From: Burkholderiales bacterium
GTDB taxonomy: Bacteria; Pseudomonadota; Gammaproteobacteria; Burkholderiales; Burkholderiaceae_A
Length of the DNA: 7,977 nt
Assembly: GCA_030828265.1 (NCBI GenBank)
Contig: JAURCW010000055.1
Location: forward strand, 1-7,977
Reading direction: 5' to 3'
The translations under genes were made by a program, and so were the position numbers. The first letter of the stretch is position 1. Each line of letters starts with the position of its first letter. The notes beneath the pieces were generated by a model. The model was not told the origin of the DNA, ran no database searches, and was given only the letters and a program-made list of their open reading frames with translations. Of the stretch, positions 7,515 through 7,977 are shown piece by piece.

Positions 7515-7977
7515 TTGCAGCCCGAGTCTACGTCCGAGCCTTCACCGCCTGGCCTCAAGCAATACCTTATCGTTACAGCCTCTTACTGGGGCTTCACGCT
7601 CACCGACGGCGCCTTGCGCATGTTGGTGCTGTTGCATTTCTTCAAGCTTGGCTACAGCCCATTCACCCTTGCGCTGCTCTTTCTTCTGTACGAGGCTGCA
7701 GGCATTGCCGCCAATTTAATTGGTGGCTGGCTGGCCACCCGGTTTGGCATTGCCCGCATGCTCATGGTGGGGCTGGTCACTCAAATTTCTGGGTTTCTTT
7801 TGCTCTCAGCGGTCTCGCCCGACTGGTCGGCGGCCTTGTCAGTCGCCTGGGTGGTCATGGCTCAGGGGGTCTGTGGAGTTGCCAAAGACCTCACCAAAAC
7901 CGCAAGCAAGTCGGCCATTAAGCTCACCGCAGGTGGTGCCTCCGGACGTCTCTTTAAGTGGGTGGCCTGGTTTACAG
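7515..7977 (+). CDS. arsJ: Organoarsenical efflux permease ArsJ (major facilitator superfamily), N-terminal part
   Basis: This is an open frame of 154 codons running off the end of the window. ArsJ is an inner-membrane MFS permease that exports 1-arseno-3-phosphoglycerate, which then breaks down outside the cell to arsenate and 3-phosphoglycerate. The family-like segment ASYWGFTLTDGALRMLVLLH begins at residue 22. Four hydrophobic helices can be seen, at about residues 17-43, 50-74, 80-101 and 106-123. A motif A-like loop, GGWLATRFGIARM, lies between helices 2 and 3. AQGVCGVAKDLTKTASKSAIKL near 116-137 is also typical of ArsJ. The only start before the first helix is TTG 7515, three bases after the gap stop, with AAGGG (7501-7505) nine bases upstream. 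An in-frame TAG at 7509 rules out an earlier start. The close spacing suggests translational coupling to gap. Confidence 0.9.
   Translation, partial: MQPESTSEPSPPGLKQYLIVTASYWGFTLTDGALRMLVLLHFFKLGYSPFTLALLFLLYEAAGIAANLIGGWLATRFGIARMLMVGLVTQISGFLLLSAVSPDWSAALSVAWVVMAQGVCGVAKDLTKTASKSAIKLTAGGASGRLFKWVAWFT

Noticed and set aside
1..7977. CRISPR arrays, tRNA or rRNA genes, insertion sequences, phage genes
   Set aside because: No regular direct repeats, cloverleaf-like segments, transposase motifs or target-site duplications were seen. The coding genes leave no gap over 95 bases.

Overview
The window looks like chromosome from a betaproteobacterium, most likely of the Burkholderiales. Three things point there: the gene order carB-greA-rlmE-ftsH-folP-glmM, the FtsH N-terminus ([19 protein letters not shown]), and the moderately high GC content with dense, same-strand packing. 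The genus cannot be told from the sequence alone. All eight genes are on the + strand and the gaps between them are under 100 bases.

Positions 1-4074 hold the end of carB (carbamoyl phosphate for arginine and pyrimidines), greA (rescue of backtracked RNA polymerase), rlmE (23S rRNA 2'-O-methylation) and ftsH (membrane AAA+ protease). greA runs straight into rlmE with an overlap; the yhbY and DUF4149-type genes often found here in related bacteria are absent. rlmE has no ordinary start codon where its conserved N-terminus begins, but it has an ACG there behind a GAGG. The ribosome-binding site of ftsH can fold into a small hairpin resembling a fourU RNA thermometer.

Positions 4075-6369 hold folP (dihydropteroate synthase) and glmM (phosphoglucosamine mutase). 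A perfect 14-bp terminator-type hairpin with an A-tract and a T-tract lies just after ftsH, inside the apparent first codons of folP. This suggests a transcription checkpoint between ftsH and folP-glmM.

Positions 6370-7977 form a small arsenic-detoxification unit. After a 95-bp spacer with an inverted repeat and a possible promoter comes a GAPDH of the ArsJ-associated type. Three bases later arsJ begins from a TTG codon and runs off the end. In this known pathway the GAPDH uses arsenate in place of phosphate to make the unstable 1-arseno-3-phosphoglycerate, and ArsJ exports it. I see no wholly new protein system here. The points most worth a second look are regulatory: the folP hairpin, the ftsH hairpin, the rlmE start, and the control region of the arsenic unit.
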